The notes under the pieces: generated by a model
The model's database searches: none
The model's input: the letters and a program-made list of their open reading frames with translations, nothing else
Told to the model about the DNA's origin: nothing
Shown here: positions 24,463 to 33,048 of the stretch, piece by piece
Layout of the letters: each line of letters starts with the position of its first letter
Numbering within the stretch: position 1 is the stretch's first letter
Program-made: the position numbers and the translations under genes
Assembly: GCF_900105725.1 (NCBI RefSeq)
Contig: NZ_FNLM01000034.1
Coordinates: 1,612,001 to 1,676,000 of the forward strand
Reading direction: 5' to 3'
DNA length: 64,000 nucleotides
Source of the DNA: Gordonia westfalica
GTDB lineage: Bacteria > Actinomycetota > Actinomycetes > Mycobacteriales > Mycobacteriaceae

Positions 24463-25932
24463 TCAGGCGTTGCCCGAGAGCTTCTCGCGCAGAGCGGCGA
24501 GCTGCTCGTCGCTGGCCAGCGAACCACCGGTGGACGAAGCACCACTGGTGTTCGCCGAGCCACCACGGCTCTCCGAAGCCGACGAGTAGTCGGTCGGGGC
24601 GTTGGCGGCCTCGGCTGCGGCAGCGGCGAACTTCTCCATCTGGGCGGTGTGCATCTTGTGGCGACGCTCGGCCTCGGCGTACCGGGCCTCCCATGCCTCA
24701 CGCTGCTTCTCGAAGCCTTCGAGCCATTCGTTGGTCTCGGCGTCGAAGCCCTCGGGGAAGATGTAGTTGCCCTGCTCGTCGTAGCTGTCGGCCATACCGT
24801 ACTTCGAGGGGTCGAACTCCTCGGTGTAGTCCTCGTTGGCCTGCTTGAGGCTCAGCGAGATACGACGACGCTCGAGGTCGATGTCGATGACCTTGACCAT
24901 CGCATCGTCGTTGACGGCGACAACCTGATCCGGCACCTCGACGTGGCGCTCGGCCAGCTCGGAGATGTGGACCAGGCCCTCGATGCCCTCGTCGACGCGG
25001 ACGAACGCACCGAACGGCACCAGCTTGGTGACCTTGCCCGGGACGATCTGACCGATCGCATGGGTACGGGCGAACTGACGCCACGGGTCTTCCTGAGTGG
25101 CCTTGAGCGACAGCGAAACACGCTCGCGGTCCAGATCGACGTCGAGGACCTCGACGGTGACCTCGTCGCCCACGGCGACGACCTCGGACGGGTGATCGAT
25201 GTGCTTCCAGGACAGCTCGGAGACGTGGACCAGACCGTCGACGCCGCCGAGATCGACGAACGCACCGAAGTTGACGATCGAGGACACGACGCCCTTGCGG
25301 ACCTGGCCCTTCTGCAGCTGGTGCAGGAACTCGCTGCGGACCTCGGACTGGGTCTGCTCGAGCCACGCGCGACGCGACAGGACCACGTTGTTGCGGTTCT
25401 TGTCGAGCTCGATGATCTTGGCCTCGATCTCCTTGCCGATGTACGGCTGGAGGTCGCGGACGCGACGCATCTCCACGAGCGATGCCGGGAGGAAGCCGCG
25501 CAGGCCGATGTCCAGGATCAGGCCGCCCTTGACGACCTCGATGACGGTGCCCTTGACGGCCTCGTCCTTCTCCTTGAGCTCCTCGATGGTGCCCCAAGCC
25601 CGCTCGTACTGCGCACGCTTCTTGGAGAGGATCAGGCGGCCTTCTTTGTCCTCTTTGGTGAGGACCAGGGCCTCGACCTCGTCACCGACGTTGACGACCT
25701 CGTTGGGGTCAACATCGTGCTTGATCGACAGTTCGCGAGAGGGAATGACGCCTTCGGTCTTGTAACCGATGTCGAGCAGAACCTCGTCCCGATCGACCTT
25801 GACGATGGTTCCTTCCACGATGTCACCATCGTTGAAGTACTTGATCGTGGAGTCGATGGCGGCGAGAAAGTCCTCGGCAGTGCCAATGTCATTGATGGCT
25901 ACTTGCGGCGAGGTGATCGTGGGGGACGACAT
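24463..25932 (-). CDS. rpsA: 30S ribosomal protein S1
   Basis: 489 residues. S1 recruits mRNA to the 30S subunit. Four S1 RNA-binding repeats are visible, beginning near residues 35 (GDIVEGTIVKVDRDEVLLDIGYK), 122, 206 (VRKGVVSSIVNFGAFVDLG) and 293 (GKVTKLVPFGAFVRVDEG). Actinobacterial S1 has four rather than the six repeats of E. coli. The tail after residue 410 is alanine- and serine-rich and ends LAALREKLSGNA. ATG 25932 is preceded by GGAG eleven bases upstream; the longer reading frame to 26232 is not conserved-looking. The gene is followed by a strong hairpin terminator and is monocistronic. Confidence 0.97.
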   Translation of the reverse strand: MSSPTITSPQVAINDIGTAEDFLAAIDSTIKYFNDGDIVEGTIVKVDRDEVLLDIGYKTEGVIPSRELSIKHDVDPNEVVNVGDEVEALVLTKEDKEGRLILSKKRAQYERAWGTIEELKEKDEAVKGTVIEVVKGGLILDIGLRGFLPASLVEMRRVRDLQPYIGKEIEAKIIELDKNRNNVVLSRRAWLEQTQSEVRSEFLHQLQKGQVRKGVVSSIVNFGAFVDLGGVDGLVHVSELSWKHIDHPSEVVAVGDEVTVEVLDVDLDRERVSLSLKATQEDPWRQFARTHAIGQIVPGKVTKLVPFGAFVRVDEGIEGLVHISELAERHVEVPDQVVAVNDDAMVKVIDIDLERRRISLSLKQANEDYTEEFDPSKYGMADSYDEQGNYIFPEGFDAETNEWLEGFEKQREAWEARYAEAERRHKMHTAQMEKFAAAAAEAANAPTDYSSASESRGGSANTSGASSTGGSLASDEQLAALREKLSGNA

Positions 25933-26454
25933 ATGTTGAGTTGCTCCGGACAGGTGTGTAGTAGGTACAGTTCTGGACGTAATGCGCGGCACAAAACCCC
26001 TGATCAGAAGCATTTCGACCGGGGCGTGTGCCTGTCGCGCGTCATCAAGCGCACGCGCGTTCTCAAAGCCTACTCCAGCGGCATTGTGCTGGGCAAATGC
26101 CCTTGAGACGGCCCTCCGAGAGTCCCCTGCGTTGCCCCTCCGCCGTGCCGCGGCGCGCTTCGCGATCCACGACCGCAGCGATTCGACGGCGTCGTCCCGG
26201 TCGCCGGCCGACAGCCTGTCGGTGGCCGGCACGGCCGCCGTGGATCTACCCGTTCGGACGACTCGCCCACTTCATCGAATGAACCCAGGGAAACCGTGCG
26301 GTGAAACTGGAAGAAATCACTGTAAGCCTGAACTGCGCAAACGAAGCGACAGCCGAAAGCACCACCGACGCGGAGGGCAGACTCGTCATTCACCTGTTGG
26401 CGATCGTGGGCTGAACCACCGGGTGCTGCACGCGTGCTCTGGTTGACTGCATCC
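25933..26454. other. Intergenic region, rpsA leader and promoter side
   Basis: About 520 bases with no convincing gene on either strand. It separates the divergent rpsA and 2H phosphoesterase genes and must contain both promoters. Frames crossing it are arginine/serine-rich and look like random high-GC readings. I see no clear hairpin, palindrome or riboswitch. Confidence 0.6.
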
Positions 26455-27030
26455 GTGGCACATTCGATCGAGTTGTTACCCGACAACGACACCGACGCCT
26501 GGGTGCGGCGCCGCTGGTCAGCGCTCGCCGACGTCGGTCTTCCCAGTGCGCAGCGCGTGCGGTCGGACACCAACCGTCCGCACGTCACCCTGTTGGCGGC
26601 GCGCCACATCGCGTCCGCCGCCGACGCCGCCCTCGGTCCCGCCGGCCAACGTCTACCGATGAAGTGCATCATCGGGGCGCCCGTCGTGTTCGGTCACGGC
26701 TCCCGTCACACCCTTGCACTGCTCGTCGTACCCAGCACCGAGTTGCTGTCGCTCCACGCCCAGGTGGCCCGCACGGTTCGCGGCCACACCGTCGACCCTG
26801 ACGACACCGAGGCGGGCGCGGAGAATCCGAGCACCTTCGCGCACGTCGATCCCGGCGCCTGGACCCCGCACATCACCCTCGCCCGGCGCCTGACGTCCGC
26901 GCAGGTCGGCGAAGCGCTCGTCGCGCTCGAATCGCTCGGCAAACCGGATCGGATGTGCACCTTCACCGCGTTGCGACGCTGGGACCCCGATGCCCGGACC
27001 GAACACGTTGTGGCCGGACGGGCGTGCTGA
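26455..27030 (+). CDS. 2'-5' RNA ligase / 2H phosphoesterase superfamily protein
   Basis: 191 residues. The two histidine motifs of the 2H family are present: RPHVTLLAA (H-x-T) near residue 41 and TPHITLARR (H-x-T) near residue 138, spaced as expected for LigT/cyclic phosphodiesterase-like enzymes. These proteins act on 2'-5' or cyclic phosphate bonds in RNA or nucleotides; the real substrate is unknown. GTG 26455 (VAHSIELLPDND) fits the usual domain start; GTG 26434 is in frame and also possible, since GGGTG lies upstream of it. Divergent from rpsA, followed 76 bp later by a methyltransferase gene on the same strand. Confidence 0.85.
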   Translation: MAHSIELLPDNDTDAWVRRRWSALADVGLPSAQRVRSDTNRPHVTLLAARHIASAADAALGPAGQRLPMKCIIGAPVVFGHGSRHTLALLVVPSTELLSLHAQVARTVRGHTVDPDDTEAGAENPSTFAHVDPGAWTPHITLARRLTSAQVGEALVALESLGKPDRMCTFTALRRWDPDARTEHVVAGRAC

Positions 27031-27105
27031 GCTGCACCGGAGCTGTGAGTCGAGTCGAAACCGCTCCGTGACCGGCTCGAGAGCCAACGCTGCCATCGTC
27101 ACACC

Positions 27106-28239
27106 ATGACGATCACATCCGACAGCACCGAGCCACCCGGTCAGAGTTCGACCAACACGTCCGCCGCATCCACTGCACCGAGCGCCGACGAGTTCGCCGA
27201 GCGATTCCTCGACTCCACACTGGCCACCGCAGAGACCATGAGCGTCTATCTCGGGGAGCGACTCGGCTGGTACCGGTGTCTCGTCGATCACGGTCCGCTG
27301 ACCGCCGACGACCTCGCTTCCCGCACGTCCACCGATGCACGGTACGCCCGGGAATGGCTCGAGATGCAGGCGGCCTTCGGCATTCTCGACGCCGATCTGT
27401 CCAGCAAAGCAACGACATTCGGTATCCCACCCGGCGTCGCCGAGGTCCTGACCGACACCTCCAGCCGGTCCTACCTCGGCGCGCTCCCCCGGATGTTCGC
27501 CGCCTCGTTCGGCCGGCTATCCGAACTACTCGACGCCTACCGCACCGGCGGTGGTGTCAGCTGGGAACAGCTCGGGGCCGACGCGCGCGAATGCCAGGCC
27601 GCACTCAACAAGCCGTGGTTCGACGCCGATCTCGCACCCGCTCTCGCCGCCATCGACCATCTCCATCAACGACTGTCCCGACCGGGCGCGAAGATCGCCG
27701 ACATCGGTTTCGGCGCCGGGCATTCGACGATCGCCCTCGCCCACGCCTACCCGGAGGCGACATTCGTCGGTCTCGACGTCGACGCCGCATCGGTGCAGAT
27801 GGCGCGGGACAACGCCGAGGCCGAAGGTCTCGGCGACCGGGTGCAGTTCCATCTCGCCGGCGGAGAAGAGGCCGTGGCACACGGACCGTTCGACGCCGCC
27901 TTCGCATTCGAATGCCTCCACGACATGCCCCGGCCCGTCGAGGTTCTCGCCGCGACGCGGCAGGCCCTCGCACCCGGGGCGCCGATGATCGTCATGGACG
28001 AAGCGGTATCCGATGAATTCTCCGGCCCGGCAGACGAACTCGACAAACTCATGTACGGGTTCTCACTGTTCGTGTGTCTGCCCGACTCGATGAGTTCGCC
28101 GCCCTCGGTCGCCACCGGCACGGTGATGCGACCCGCCACCCTACGGTCCTACGCCGAGCAAGCCGGTTTCCGGAGCGTCGAGGTGCTGCCGATCGAGGAC
28201 TTCGCCTTCTTCCGGTTCTACGAGCTCCGCACCGGCTGA
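27106..28239 (+). CDS. Class I SAM-dependent methyltransferase with N-terminal winged-helix domain
   Basis: 377 residues. Residues 25-120 resemble the small helical/winged-helix dimerization domain of O-methyltransferase-type proteins (GPLTADDLASRTSTDARYAREWL). The Rossmann domain starts at KIADIGFGAGHSTIALAHAY (motif I, glycine-rich loop that binds SAM), followed by VGLDVDAASVQMARDNA (acidic residue for the ribose) and FDAAFAFECLHDM (motif IV). The first 25 residues are Ser/Thr-rich. Cofactor use is well supported, the substrate is not. It lies between the 2H protein and a second methyltransferase, all on the plus strand. Confidence 0.88.
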   Translation: MTITSDSTEPPGQSSTNTSAASTAPSADEFAERFLDSTLATAETMSVYLGERLGWYRCLVDHGPLTADDLASRTSTDARYAREWLEMQAAFGILDADLSSKATTFGIPPGVAEVLTDTSSRSYLGALPRMFAASFGRLSELLDAYRTGGGVSWEQLGADARECQAALNKPWFDADLAPALAAIDHLHQRLSRPGAKIADIGFGAGHSTIALAHAYPEATFVGLDVDAASVQMARDNAEAEGLGDRVQFHLAGGEEAVAHGPFDAAFAFECLHDMPRPVEVLAATRQALAPGAPMIVMDEAVSDEFSGPADELDKLMYGFSLFVCLPDSMSSPPSVATGTVMRPATLRSYAEQAGFRSVEVLPIEDFAFFRFYELRTG

Positions 28240-28273
28240 AGAGTCGGCCGACGCCGGGCAATATCATCACAAG

Positions 28274-29140
28274 ATGCCCACGAAGGACGACGACCGCGAG
28301 AACTCGGAGACCACCGAGCAGGAGCCCTCTGTGCGGCCTCCACGCGTCCTGGGCGACGTCGACTCCGCGACGAGTGACCGGGCGAGTCGCTGGTGGTGGG
28401 ACCACGACGCAGAGAACTACCACGACGAACACGGCGCCTTCCTCGGCACGTACACCGGAGGCGGCGACTTTGTCTGGTGCCCAGAGGGCGTCCGCGAATC
28501 CGAGGCCGGGCTCCTCGGCGAGATCGAGGATCGCACGATCCTTGAAATCGGTTGCGGCTCAGCGCCCTGCGCCCGCTGGCTCGCTGCTCACGGTGCACAC
28601 GCCGTCGGTGTCGACCTGTCCCGGCGCATGCTCGGGATCGGTCTCGACGCCATGGAGGCCGACGAGGTGCGCGTGCCGCTGATCCAGGCGACCGCGGAGA
28701 CCCTGCCCTTCGCCGACGAGTCCTTCGACACCGTGTGCTCGGCGTTCGGCGCGATCCCCTTCGTCGCGGACTCCGCCGGCGTCATGGCCGAGGTTGCTCG
28801 TGTCCTGAAGCCCGGCGGCCGTTGGGTTTTCGCGGTCAACCATCCGATGCGCTGGATGTTCCTCGACGATCCGGGGCCCGAGGGCCTGACCGTACGAATC
28901 CCCTACTTCAACCGCACGCCGTACACCGAGACCGACCCGGGCGGGCAGATCACCTACGTCGAGCACCACCGGACCATCGGCGACCGGGTTCGCGAGCTAC
29001 GTGCCGCCGGGTTCATCCTCGACGACATCATCGAACCCGAGTGGCCCGACGACCACGACCGTGAGTGGGGCCAGTGGAGCCCTTTCCGCGGACGCTACTT
29101 CCCCGGCACCGCGATCTTCTGCAGCCACAAGCCCGAGTAG
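28274..29140 (+). CDS. Class I SAM-dependent methyltransferase (type 11 domain)
   Basis: 288 residues from ATG 28274. SAM-binding motif I is ILEIGCGSAPCARWLAAHGA; VGVDLSRRMLGIGLDAM carries the ribose-binding acidic residue, and LPFADESFDTVCSAFGAIPF is the type 11 methyltransferase motif. Conserved-looking sequence starts at SRWWWDHDAENYHDEHG, so GTG 28331, seven bases after AGGAG, could be the true start (269 residues); ATG 28274 would fit a leaderless transcript because a TATCAT box lies just upstream. Convergent with the amino acid transporter operon. The substrate is unknown. Confidence 0.88.
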   Translation: MPTKDDDRENSETTEQEPSVRPPRVLGDVDSATSDRASRWWWDHDAENYHDEHGAFLGTYTGGGDFVWCPEGVRESEAGLLGEIEDRTILEIGCGSAPCARWLAAHGAHAVGVDLSRRMLGIGLDAMEADEVRVPLIQATAETLPFADESFDTVCSAFGAIPFVADSAGVMAEVARVLKPGGRWVFAVNHPMRWMFLDDPGPEGLTVRIPYFNRTPYTETDPGGQITYVEHHRTIGDRVRELRAAGFILDDIIEPEWPDDHDREWGQWSPFRGRYFPGTAIFCSHKPE

Positions 29141-29160
29141 CCGCGGGTACACCCGACGTC

Positions 29161-29934
29161 TCAGAGCAACTTCGACAGGAACTCCCGTGTCCGCTCCTCC
29201 TGCGGATTGGCGAGGAGTTCGCGTGGGTCGCCCTTCTCCACGACGACGCCACCGTCCATGAAGACCAACTGGTCGGCGACCTCGCGCGCGAAGCCCATCT
29301 CGTGGGTCACGACCATCATGGTCATGCCGGATGCGGCGAGTTCACGCATCACCTTGAGGACGTCGCCGACGAGTTCGGGATCGAGTGCCGACGTCGGCTC
29401 GTCGAACAGCATGAGCTTCGGTTCCATCGCGAGGGCGCGCGCGATGGCGACGCGCTGCTGCTGACCGCCGGACAGCTGCGCCGGGTAGGCGTCGGCCCGG
29501 TCGGACAGGCCTACCCGCTCGAGCAGGTATTCGGCACGTTCGACGGCGGCGGCCCGCTGCTGCTTCTTCACCTGGATGGGCGCCTCGATCACGTTCTCGA
29601 GAGCGGTGCGGTGCGGGAACAGATTGAAGTGCTGGAACACCATGCCGATGTCACGGCGTTGCGTCGCAGCGTCTTTGGCACTCATCTCGTAGAGCTTGCC
29701 GTTGCGTTCGCGGTAGCCGATGAGGTCGCCGTCGACGTAGAGGCGGCCGGCGTTGACCACGTCGAGGTGGTTGACGCACCGGAGGAACGTCGACTTACCC
29801 GAACCGGACGGGCCGATGAGGCAGGTCACCTCGCCTCGCGCGACCTCGAGCGAGATCCCCTTGAGGACCGGGACCGATCCGAAGCTCTTGCACACCCGGT
29901 CGGCGAGGACCATCGGCGTCTCGGCGGAACTCAT
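29161..29934 (-). CDS. Polar amino acid ABC transporter, ATP-binding protein
   Basis: 257 residues. Walker A is GPSGSGKST, the Q-loop lies in [11 protein letters not shown], the signature is [15 protein letters not shown] and Walker B with its catalytic Glu is LMLFDEP. The FNLFPH and [10 protein letters not shown] segments are typical of the polar amino acid family (GlnQ/HisP type). The ATG at 29934 overlaps the permease stop (ATGA), so it is the last gene of a binding protein - permease - ATPase operon. It powers import; the amino acid cannot be told from sequence. Confidence 0.95.
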   Translation of the reverse strand: MSSAETPMVLADRVCKSFGSVPVLKGISLEVARGEVTCLIGPSGSGKSTFLRCVNHLDVVNAGRLYVDGDLIGYRERNGKLYEMSAKDAATQRRDIGMVFQHFNLFPHRTALENVIEAPIQVKKQQRAAAVERAEYLLERVGLSDRADAYPAQLSGGQQQRVAIARALAMEPKLMLFDEPTSALDPELVGDVLKVMRELAASGMTMMVVTHEMGFAREVADQLVFMDGGVVVEKGDPRELLANPQEERTREFLSKLL

Positions 29935-30911
29935 GCGTTCTCTCCCCCGGTCGTGCGGCCGGCTCCCGGTCCGTCCGGGATGTCGTCGGCCGCGGCGGTC
30001 TGTCCGTCGGCCATCGCCTTGAGCTGGCGTGCGGTCAACGCCCTGGTGGCGCCCCGCGAGTAATGACGCTCCACGTAGTACTGGCCGACCATCAGGATGC
30101 TGGTGACGGCGAGGTACCAGGTCGAGGCGACGAGCAGCAGCGGGATCGGTTCGAAGTTGACGCCCGAGATGTCGCGCACGCGACCGTAGAGATCGAGGGT
30201 CAGCGGCACCGCCGCCACCAGACTCGTCGTCTTGAGCATGGAGATCAGCTCGTTGCCGGTGGGCGGGATGATCACCCGCATCGCCTGCGGCAGCACGGTG
30301 CGACGCATGGTCTGCGACCACGACATGCCCAGAGCGATCGACGCCTCGGACTGACCCTCACCGACCGACGACACGCCTGCGCGCACGATCTCGGCCATGT
30401 AGGCGGCCTCGTTGAGCCCGAGGCCGATGACCGCGAACAGGAATGCGGCATTGAGGGTTTGGATGTCGAAGGACGCGAACTGGTGGACGAATGGGATGCC
30501 GACGTCGATCTGCTTGTAGATCGCCGGGAACAGTCCCCAGAAAACGAGCTGCACGTAGACCGGCGTCCCGCGGAAGATCCACAGGTACACCCAGGCGGTG
30601 CCGCGCAACACCGGGTTCGGTGAGAGCCGCATGATGGCGAGCGCGACGCCGAGGACGATCGCGATGGTCATCGCCAGCACCGTCAGCGCCAGGGTGTATC
30701 CGACGCCGGACAGCACGCGCTGGTCGAACAGGTAATCGGCGTAGGTGCCCCACGCGTAGGCCTTGTTGGTGGCGGCTCCGTAGACGAAGAGCCCCGCCAG
30801 CACGAGGATGATGACCGCGGCGATCCACTGGCCCGGTCTGCGGAGCGGTACTGCCTTGATCGGTTCGGGCTCGCCGGCCGTGGTGGTGGTGTCGGTCTGC
30901 GGTGAGGTCAT
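29931..30911 (-). CDS. Polar amino acid ABC transporter, permease
   Basis: 326 residues. An N-terminal cytoplasmic tail (about 28 residues) is followed by a membrane helix ([19 protein letters not shown]) and the His/Glu/Gln-type permease domain, with [16 protein letters not shown] and the EAA loop [19 protein letters not shown] that docks on the ATPase. About five to six membrane spans are seen. A 40-residue hydrophilic C-terminal tail follows the last span. It overlaps the ATPase gene by four bases and follows the binding-protein stop by one base. A single permease gene implies a homodimer pore. Confidence 0.94.
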   Translation of the reverse strand: MTSPQTDTTTTAGEPEPIKAVPLRRPGQWIAAVIILVLAGLFVYGAATNKAYAWGTYADYLFDQRVLSGVGYTLALTVLAMTIAIVLGVALAIMRLSPNPVLRGTAWVYLWIFRGTPVYVQLVFWGLFPAIYKQIDVGIPFVHQFASFDIQTLNAAFLFAVIGLGLNEAAYMAEIVRAGVSSVGEGQSEASIALGMSWSQTMRRTVLPQAMRVIIPPTGNELISMLKTTSLVAAVPLTLDLYGRVRDISGVNFEPIPLLLVASTWYLAVTSILMVGQYYVERHYSRGATRALTARQLKAMADGQTAAADDIPDGPGAGRTTGGENA

Positions 30912-30912
30912 C

Positions 30913-31851
30913 TCAACTCACCGCCCCGTTGATGACGGAGACATCGATCATGCCCTCCTGCAGGCCCCAGTTGGCCGCGATCTCTTCGTACTGCCCGTTG
31001 TCCATCAGGTACTGGACCGCCTTCTGCATCGCGGGTCCCAGCGGTGAGCCCTTGCGCACCGCCCATCCGTACGGCGCCGAGTCGAACAATTCGCCGGCGG
31101 CCTTCAGCTTTCCGTTGGTGCGTTTGATGGCGTACGCGGTGACCGGCGAGTCGGCCGACATCGCCTCGACCCGGCCGAGGATCAGGGCGTTGACCGCCTC
31201 GTCCTGGCTGTCGAACTTCACCTTGTCGATCGGTGGGAGACCCCTCGCGACGCATTCCGCGCTCTTGGCCGGGATCTCGTCGGTGTCCTCGTAGGTGGTG
31301 GTCTGTACCGCGACCCGCTTACCGCAGGCGTTCGACGGGTCGATGTCCTCGTCGGAGTCGGCGGCCTGCGCCCATTGCACGCCGGCGCTGTAATAGGTCA
31401 CGAAGTCGACCTGCTTCTCGCGTTCGAGGGTGTCGGTGAACGACGACATCCCGACGTTGTACGTCCCGGCCTGCACCGACGGGATGATGGTGTCGAACTG
31501 CGATTCCTTGTACACCGGAGTCAGGCCGAGGACCTTGCCGACCGCATTCATGAGGTCGACGTCGTAGCCGATGATCTTGCCGTCCGGCCCCTTGAACTCG
31601 TTGGGCTGGTAGGGCACGTTGACTCCGACCACCAGGCGTCCGGTTCGTGCGATCTCGGGCGGGACGAGTGCCGCGATCTCCGGGACCTTCTCCACGTCCA
31701 CGTTGATCGGGGTCACCTGGTTGGCGCGTTCCCGTTCCTCGTTGTTCACGCACCCGGTGAGCACGACCGCGAGCGCAAGGAACACGCCGAGCAGCCGGGC
31801 CACGCGCGACCGGACACGGCGTCGGTCAACCCGCGTCGAGGCCCGTTCCAC
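30913..31851 (-). CDS. Amino acid ABC transporter, substrate-binding lipoprotein
   Basis: 312 residues from GTG 31851, chosen because AAGGGA lies six bases upstream. The signal peptide ends in the lipobox VVLTGCVNN, giving a lipid-anchored extracellular protein. The body is a type 3 solute-binding fold (GRLVVGVNVPYQPNEFKG; GKIIGYDVDLMNAVGKVLG; DTIIPSVQAGTYNVGMSSFT). Two further cysteines (SNACGKRV and SAECVARG) may form a disulphide in lobe two. It is the first gene of the three-gene transporter operon, so its promoter lies in the 108 bp gap after the dehydrogenase gene. Confidence 0.94.
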   Translation of the reverse strand: MERASTRVDRRRVRSRVARLLGVFLALAVVLTGCVNNEERERANQVTPINVDVEKVPEIAALVPPEIARTGRLVVGVNVPYQPNEFKGPDGKIIGYDVDLMNAVGKVLGLTPVYKESQFDTIIPSVQAGTYNVGMSSFTDTLEREKQVDFVTYYSAGVQWAQAADSDEDIDPSNACGKRVAVQTTTYEDTDEIPAKSAECVARGLPPIDKVKFDSQDEAVNALILGRVEAMSADSPVTAYAIKRTNGKLKAAGELFDSAPYGWAVRKGSPLGPAMQKAVQYLMDNGQYEEIAANWGLQEGMIDVSVINGAVS

Positions 31852-31959
31852 AACACATCCCTTCGATGACGAACAGATCACCTGATCAGACCAACTCACT
31901 GTAGTTTGCGCCCGCCTCGCCGGCTGGCTACCGGATGTTCACGCACGTCTTCGCGCGCG

Positions 31960-33048
31960 TCATGCAGCCACGGTTCGCCGCGCCACCTCGTCGGCGAACT
32001 CGCTGGTCGATGACGTCCCACCCAGGTCAGCGGTCGCGATGGAGACCGCGAGGGTGTCGGCGACGGCGGAATCCATCCGGTCGGCCGCCGCGACGAGCGC
32101 CGGATCGTCGGTCATCAGCCCGTACCGCCGGAACCCCATCGACACCGACGCGATCATCGCGACCGGGTTCGCGACGCCCCGCCCGGCGATGTCGGGAGCT
32201 GCTCCATGAGTTGCCTGCGCCATCACCTGGGTCGCCGAGCAGTTCACCGAACCCGCGATGCCGAGCGAGCCGGCGAGTTCCCCGGCGAGGTCCGACAGGA
32301 TGTCGCCGAAGAGGTTCTCGGTGACGACGACGTCGAAGTCGGCGGGGCGTCGGACGAGCAGCGCCGCCATGGCGTCGACGTGCTGTTCGGTGACCTCCAC
32401 GTCGGGGAACTCCTCGCCGACCTCCCGGCATACGTCGCGGAACAGGCCGGTCGTCAGGCGCAGCACGTTCGCCTTGTGCACGATGGTCACCCGGGCCGGG
32501 CGTCCCGAGACCGCGCGGTCGCGGGCGGCTTCGAAGGCGACCCGCGCGATGCGCTCACTGGCCGCGCGGGTCACGAGCCCCACTGCCAGCGCGACGTCGG
32601 GAGTCGGCATGAACTCACCGCTCCCGACCGCCATGTTGCGGTCGGCGTACAGGCCCTCGGAGTTCTCGCGGACGATCAGCACATCGATGTCGGGTGCGGT
32701 GGCGGGTACCCCCGAAAAGGCCTTGGCGGGACGGAGATTGGCGAACAGCCCGTACCGGGTGCGCAAAACCGCGCCCGGGGTGCGGCTGCTGTGCTCGGGC
32801 GGATACGACGCGGAATCGTGCGGTCCGACGATCCAGAGTCCCAGATCGTCGAGCGCCGACAATGTCGCGTCCGGCACCGGTTCGCCGTGGGACGCGATGG
32901 CGGCGGCGCCGAACGGGAGTTCGTCCCAGTCGAACCGCAAGTCCTCCGCCGCCGCAGCCGCGTCGGCGACCGTGATGGCGGCGGGCACGACTTCCAGACC
33001 GATGCCGTCGCCGGTGAGAACGCCGACCCGCCTGGGCGAGGAGACCAT
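31960..33048 (-). CDS. Isocitrate/isopropylmalate-family beta-decarboxylating dehydrogenase
   Basis: 362 residues. Beta-decarboxylating dehydrogenases oxidise and decarboxylate malate-like substrates with NAD(P). Visible motifs: LTGDGIGLEVVP at the start, FANLRPAKAF (substrate arginines), IVRENSEGLYADR, VHKANVLRLTTGLFRDV (catalytic Lys) and NLFGDILSDLAGELAGSLG with metal-binding Asp residues. HKANVL with a Leu/Thr follow-up is closer to homoisocitrate or tartrate/isopropylmalate-like enzymes than to classical LeuB (DKANVL), so the substrate is uncertain. The start overlaps the polA stop (TGATG), an unusual partner for a metabolic enzyme. Identity of the family is sure, LeuB function is not. 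Confidence 0.85.
   Translation of the reverse strand: MVSSPRRVGVLTGDGIGLEVVPAAITVADAAAAAEDLRFDWDELPFGAAAIASHGEPVPDATLSALDDLGLWIVGPHDSASYPPEHSSRTPGAVLRTRYGLFANLRPAKAFSGVPATAPDIDVLIVRENSEGLYADRNMAVGSGEFMPTPDVALAVGLVTRAASERIARVAFEAARDRAVSGRPARVTIVHKANVLRLTTGLFRDVCREVGEEFPDVEVTEQHVDAMAALLVRRPADFDVVVTENLFGDILSDLAGELAGSLGIAGSVNCSATQVMAQATHGAAPDIAGRGVANPVAMIASVSMGFRRYGLMTDDPALVAAADRMDSAVADTLAVSIATADLGGTSSTSEFADEVARRTVAA

Noticed and set aside
24187..26106. Long plus-strand frame opposite rpsA
   Set aside because: A mirror of the four S1 repeats; leucine/valine/aspartate-rich with no family motifs, while rpsA is unmistakable.
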